From assembly GCA_947171615.1 (NCBI GenBank), contig CAMVYG010000115.1:1-6967 (forward strand): a stretch of DNA of 6,967 bases, given 5' to 3'. This document shows, piece after piece, positions 5,949 through 6,967 of the stretch (position 1 is the stretch's first letter; each line of letters starts with the position of its first letter). Position numbers and translations under genes: made by a program. The DNA comes from an uncultured Clostridia bacterium (lineage in GTDB: Bacteria > Bacillota > Clostridia > Oscillospirales > Acutalibacteraceae). Under the pieces are notes generated by a model. The model did no database searches. It saw only the letters and a program-made list of their open reading frames with translations, and was not told where the DNA came from.

Positions 5949-6290
5949 ATGTGTACAGCCATGGAACTGAATGAGATCACCAGAAGCTTGGCAAAGGAAT
6001 ATCGTTCTTTGTTTGGAAAGGACTTAAAGCAGGTTATTCTCTATGGTTCTTACGCCCGGGGAGACTATGACAGCGAATCCGATGTGGATATTGCCGCTAT
6101 TGTGAATCAGCCCCGTGAGGCGTTGTCCGGCTCATACCGGCGCCTGGCAGAGGTAGCTTCCGAACTGAGTTTGACCTATGGCCTTACGGTATCGCCTGCG
6201 GTGATCCCCTATAACGATTACACAAAGTACGCAACGGCGCTTCCCTATTATCGCAACATTCGCACCGAGGGGGTCGAGATTTGTGTCTGA
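5949..6290 (+). CDS. MNT-type nucleotidyltransferase (probable antitoxin of a MNT/HEPN pair)
   Basis: A 113-residue minimal nucleotidyltransferase of the polymerase-beta fold. The strand VILYGSYARGDYDSESDVDI (29-48) carries the catalytic signature in the form GSX10DXD (Gly33-Ser34, Asp45, Asp47), the same spacing as MntA. MntA proteins AMPylate their HEPN partner and neutralise it (type VII toxin-antitoxin). The third acidic residue expected on a later strand is not evident: the region around 78-87 reads GLTVSPAVIP. GGAGGTG at 5937-5943 supports the ATG at 5949; a second ATG four codons in is possible. The gene overlaps the HEPN gene by 8 bp, indicating coupled translation. The antitoxin role is inferred from partner and fold. 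Confidence 0.85.
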   Translation: MCTAMELNEITRSLAKEYRSLFGKDLKQVILYGSYARGDYDSESDVDIAAIVNQPREALSGSYRRLAEVASELSLTYGLTVSPAVIPYNDYTKYATALPYYRNIRTEGVEICV

Positions 6291-6678
6291 TCCTTTCATG
6301 AAAGACTTGTCCGACTATCGGATCCATGCGGCGCGGGAGACTTTAGCCACTGCCCAACTGCTGTTTCAAAACGCCAAATACAAGGATAGTATCAATCGCG
6401 CCTACTATTCGATTTTCCATGGGATGCGTGCAATTTTGGCAATTGACGGAGTTGATTTCAAAAAGCATTCCGGTGTGATTTCTTATTTCAGGGAGAAATA
6501 TATCAAAACCGGAATATTGCCGAAAGAGTTGTCTGTAATCATTGGTCAGGCTTCCCTGGTAAGAAATCAGAGCGATTATGAAGATTTCTTTCTGGCTTCC
6601 GCCGAGGAGGCGCAGAAACAGTTGGAAAACGCAAAATACTTTTATGCTGTAGTTGCTGAATATCTCAACGCGCTTTGA
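6283..6678 (+). CDS. HEPN domain protein (UPF0332-like), partner of the MNT protein
   Basis: A 131-residue all-helical HEPN protein. The first helices carry DYRIHAARETLATAQLLF and the conserved SINRAYYSIFHGMRA (36-50), typical of the UPF0332 branch. Near the C-terminus the position where HEPN ribonucleases carry R-X4-6-H reads RNQSDY (94-99), so Arg94 is kept and His is replaced by Tyr99. The branch often shows this R-x-x-x-D-Y form, which makes RNase activity uncertain. The start is GTG with GAGGGGG 9 nt upstream; ATG five codons later (6298) is an alternative. The overlap with the MNT stop and the shared promoter make this a two-gene unit. A toxin role is possible, a substrate-binding or regulatory partner of the nucleotidyltransferase is the alternative. 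Confidence 0.85.
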   Translation: MSDPFMKDLSDYRIHAARETLATAQLLFQNAKYKDSINRAYYSIFHGMRAILAIDGVDFKKHSGVISYFREKYIKTGILPKELSVIIGQASLVRNQSDYEDFFLASAEEAQKQLENAKYFYAVVAEYLNAL

Positions 6679-6728
6679 TCCTTTCGGGAAAATGATTTTC
6701 TCTTTATTCAGTCGGTTCAGATCTTGGG

Positions 6729-6760
6729 CGGTCTCAGTTAAAACTGAGACCGTTCTTTTT
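6729..6760 (+). terminator. Intrinsic terminator after the MNT/HEPN pair
   Basis: CGGTCTCAGT (6729-6738) pairs perfectly with ACTGAGACCG (6743-6752) around a 4-base loop, followed by TTCTTTTTGTCTTGTTCTTTT. The strong stem and U-rich tail lie 50 bp after the HEPN stop. The opposite strand has no T run, so it acts in the plus direction only. Confidence 0.9.
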
Positions 6761-6901
6761 GTCTTGTTCTTTTGGGCTTTCCTCTTACATTTCAAGACAT
6801 ACTCTCCGGCAGCAGCGGCTGAAACAGATCAGATCCTGTCTCTGGCACAAATGCGGCAGGAACATTTTTATAAAATCCCTCTTTTTTTCTGTGGCATTTC
6901 A

Positions 6902-6910
6902 TGCTATGCT
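6902..6910 (+). promoter_or_regulatory. Extended -10 promoter of the gene at the right edge
   Basis: TGCTATGCT is an extended -10 element. The expected -35 position (about 6882-6887) is only a T run, so the promoter relies on the TG extension or on an activator. It lies 30 bp ahead of the start codon. Confidence 0.4.
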
Positions 6911-6940
6911 AAAGCTAACATGACATAAAGAGGTGCAAAA

Positions 6941-6967
6941 ATGAAAAAGATCGCGGTAGTCGGCAGC
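6941..6967 (+). CDS. N-terminus of a gene cut by the window edge; ribokinase-like start
   Basis: ATG 6941 is preceded by AAGAGGTG with a 5-nt spacer, a good ribosome binding site. The nine visible codons read MKKIAVVGS. Such a strand-plus-Gly start is common in ribokinase/PfkB sugar kinases (often followed by an Asn-Met-Asp motif), but also in Rossmann-fold dehydrogenases. Nine residues cannot decide. Confidence 0.6.

Noticed and set aside
6653..6928. 91-codon plus-strand frame after the HEPN gene.
   Set aside because: It begins inside the HEPN gene in another frame, crosses the strong terminator, and lacks a ribosome binding site or protein-like conservation.
1..6967. CRISPR arrays, insertion sequences, tRNA or rRNA genes.
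   Set aside because: No regularly spaced repeats, transposase motifs, terminal repeats or tRNA-like cloverleaf with a TTCRA loop were seen on either strand.

Overview
The window reads as chromosomal DNA of a low-to-mid GC Gram-positive bacterium, most likely a gut-type Clostridia (Oscillospiraceae/Lachnospiraceae-like). Support comes from strong AGGAGG-type ribosome binding sites, sigma-A-like promoters, frequent GTG/TTG starts, and a VTC-domain / DUF4956 / CotH gene set typical of that class. The lineage is inferred from gene content and signals only.

Layout. (1) Bases 1-160 hold the end of an unrecognised open frame on the plus strand and a likely terminator for the minus-strand operon. 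(2) Bases 161-2107 (minus strand) encode a two-component system: an OmpR-family response regulator followed by its membrane sensor histidine kinase. (3) Bases 2108-2285 are a divergent regulatory region. It carries a good sigma-A promoter for the two-component operon, a perfect 21-bp inverted repeat built of four CCTGAAA half-sites with an 11-bp period, and a -10 element without a -35 pointing the other way. (4) Bases 2286-5803 (plus strand) form a three-gene operon: a VTC-domain polyphosphate polymerase, a DUF4956 membrane protein, and a large CotH-family kinase anchored by two membrane segments. (5) Bases 5949-6678 hold a separately promoted MNT nucleotidyltransferase / HEPN pair resembling a toxin-antitoxin module, closed by a clear intrinsic terminator. 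(6) Bases 6941-6967 are the first nine codons of a further gene, possibly ribokinase-like. Bases 6761-6890 show nothing I can support.

How it may work together. The sensor kinase would phosphorylate the regulator. The regulator would bind the four half-sites, activating the plus-strand operon (class II, Pho-box-like geometry) and possibly tuning its own promoter. The operon would make a membrane-associated polyphosphate polymerase complex (VTC enzyme plus DUF4956 membrane partner) beside a CotH kinase whose catalytic domain is predicted to lie outside the membrane. VTC, DUF4956 and CotH proteins are known to occur as neighbours. The joint function of the three and their control by the adjacent two-component system are inferences. 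The MNT/HEPN pair is lower in GC than the genes to its left and looks like an accessory insertion unrelated to the polyphosphate/CotH unit.
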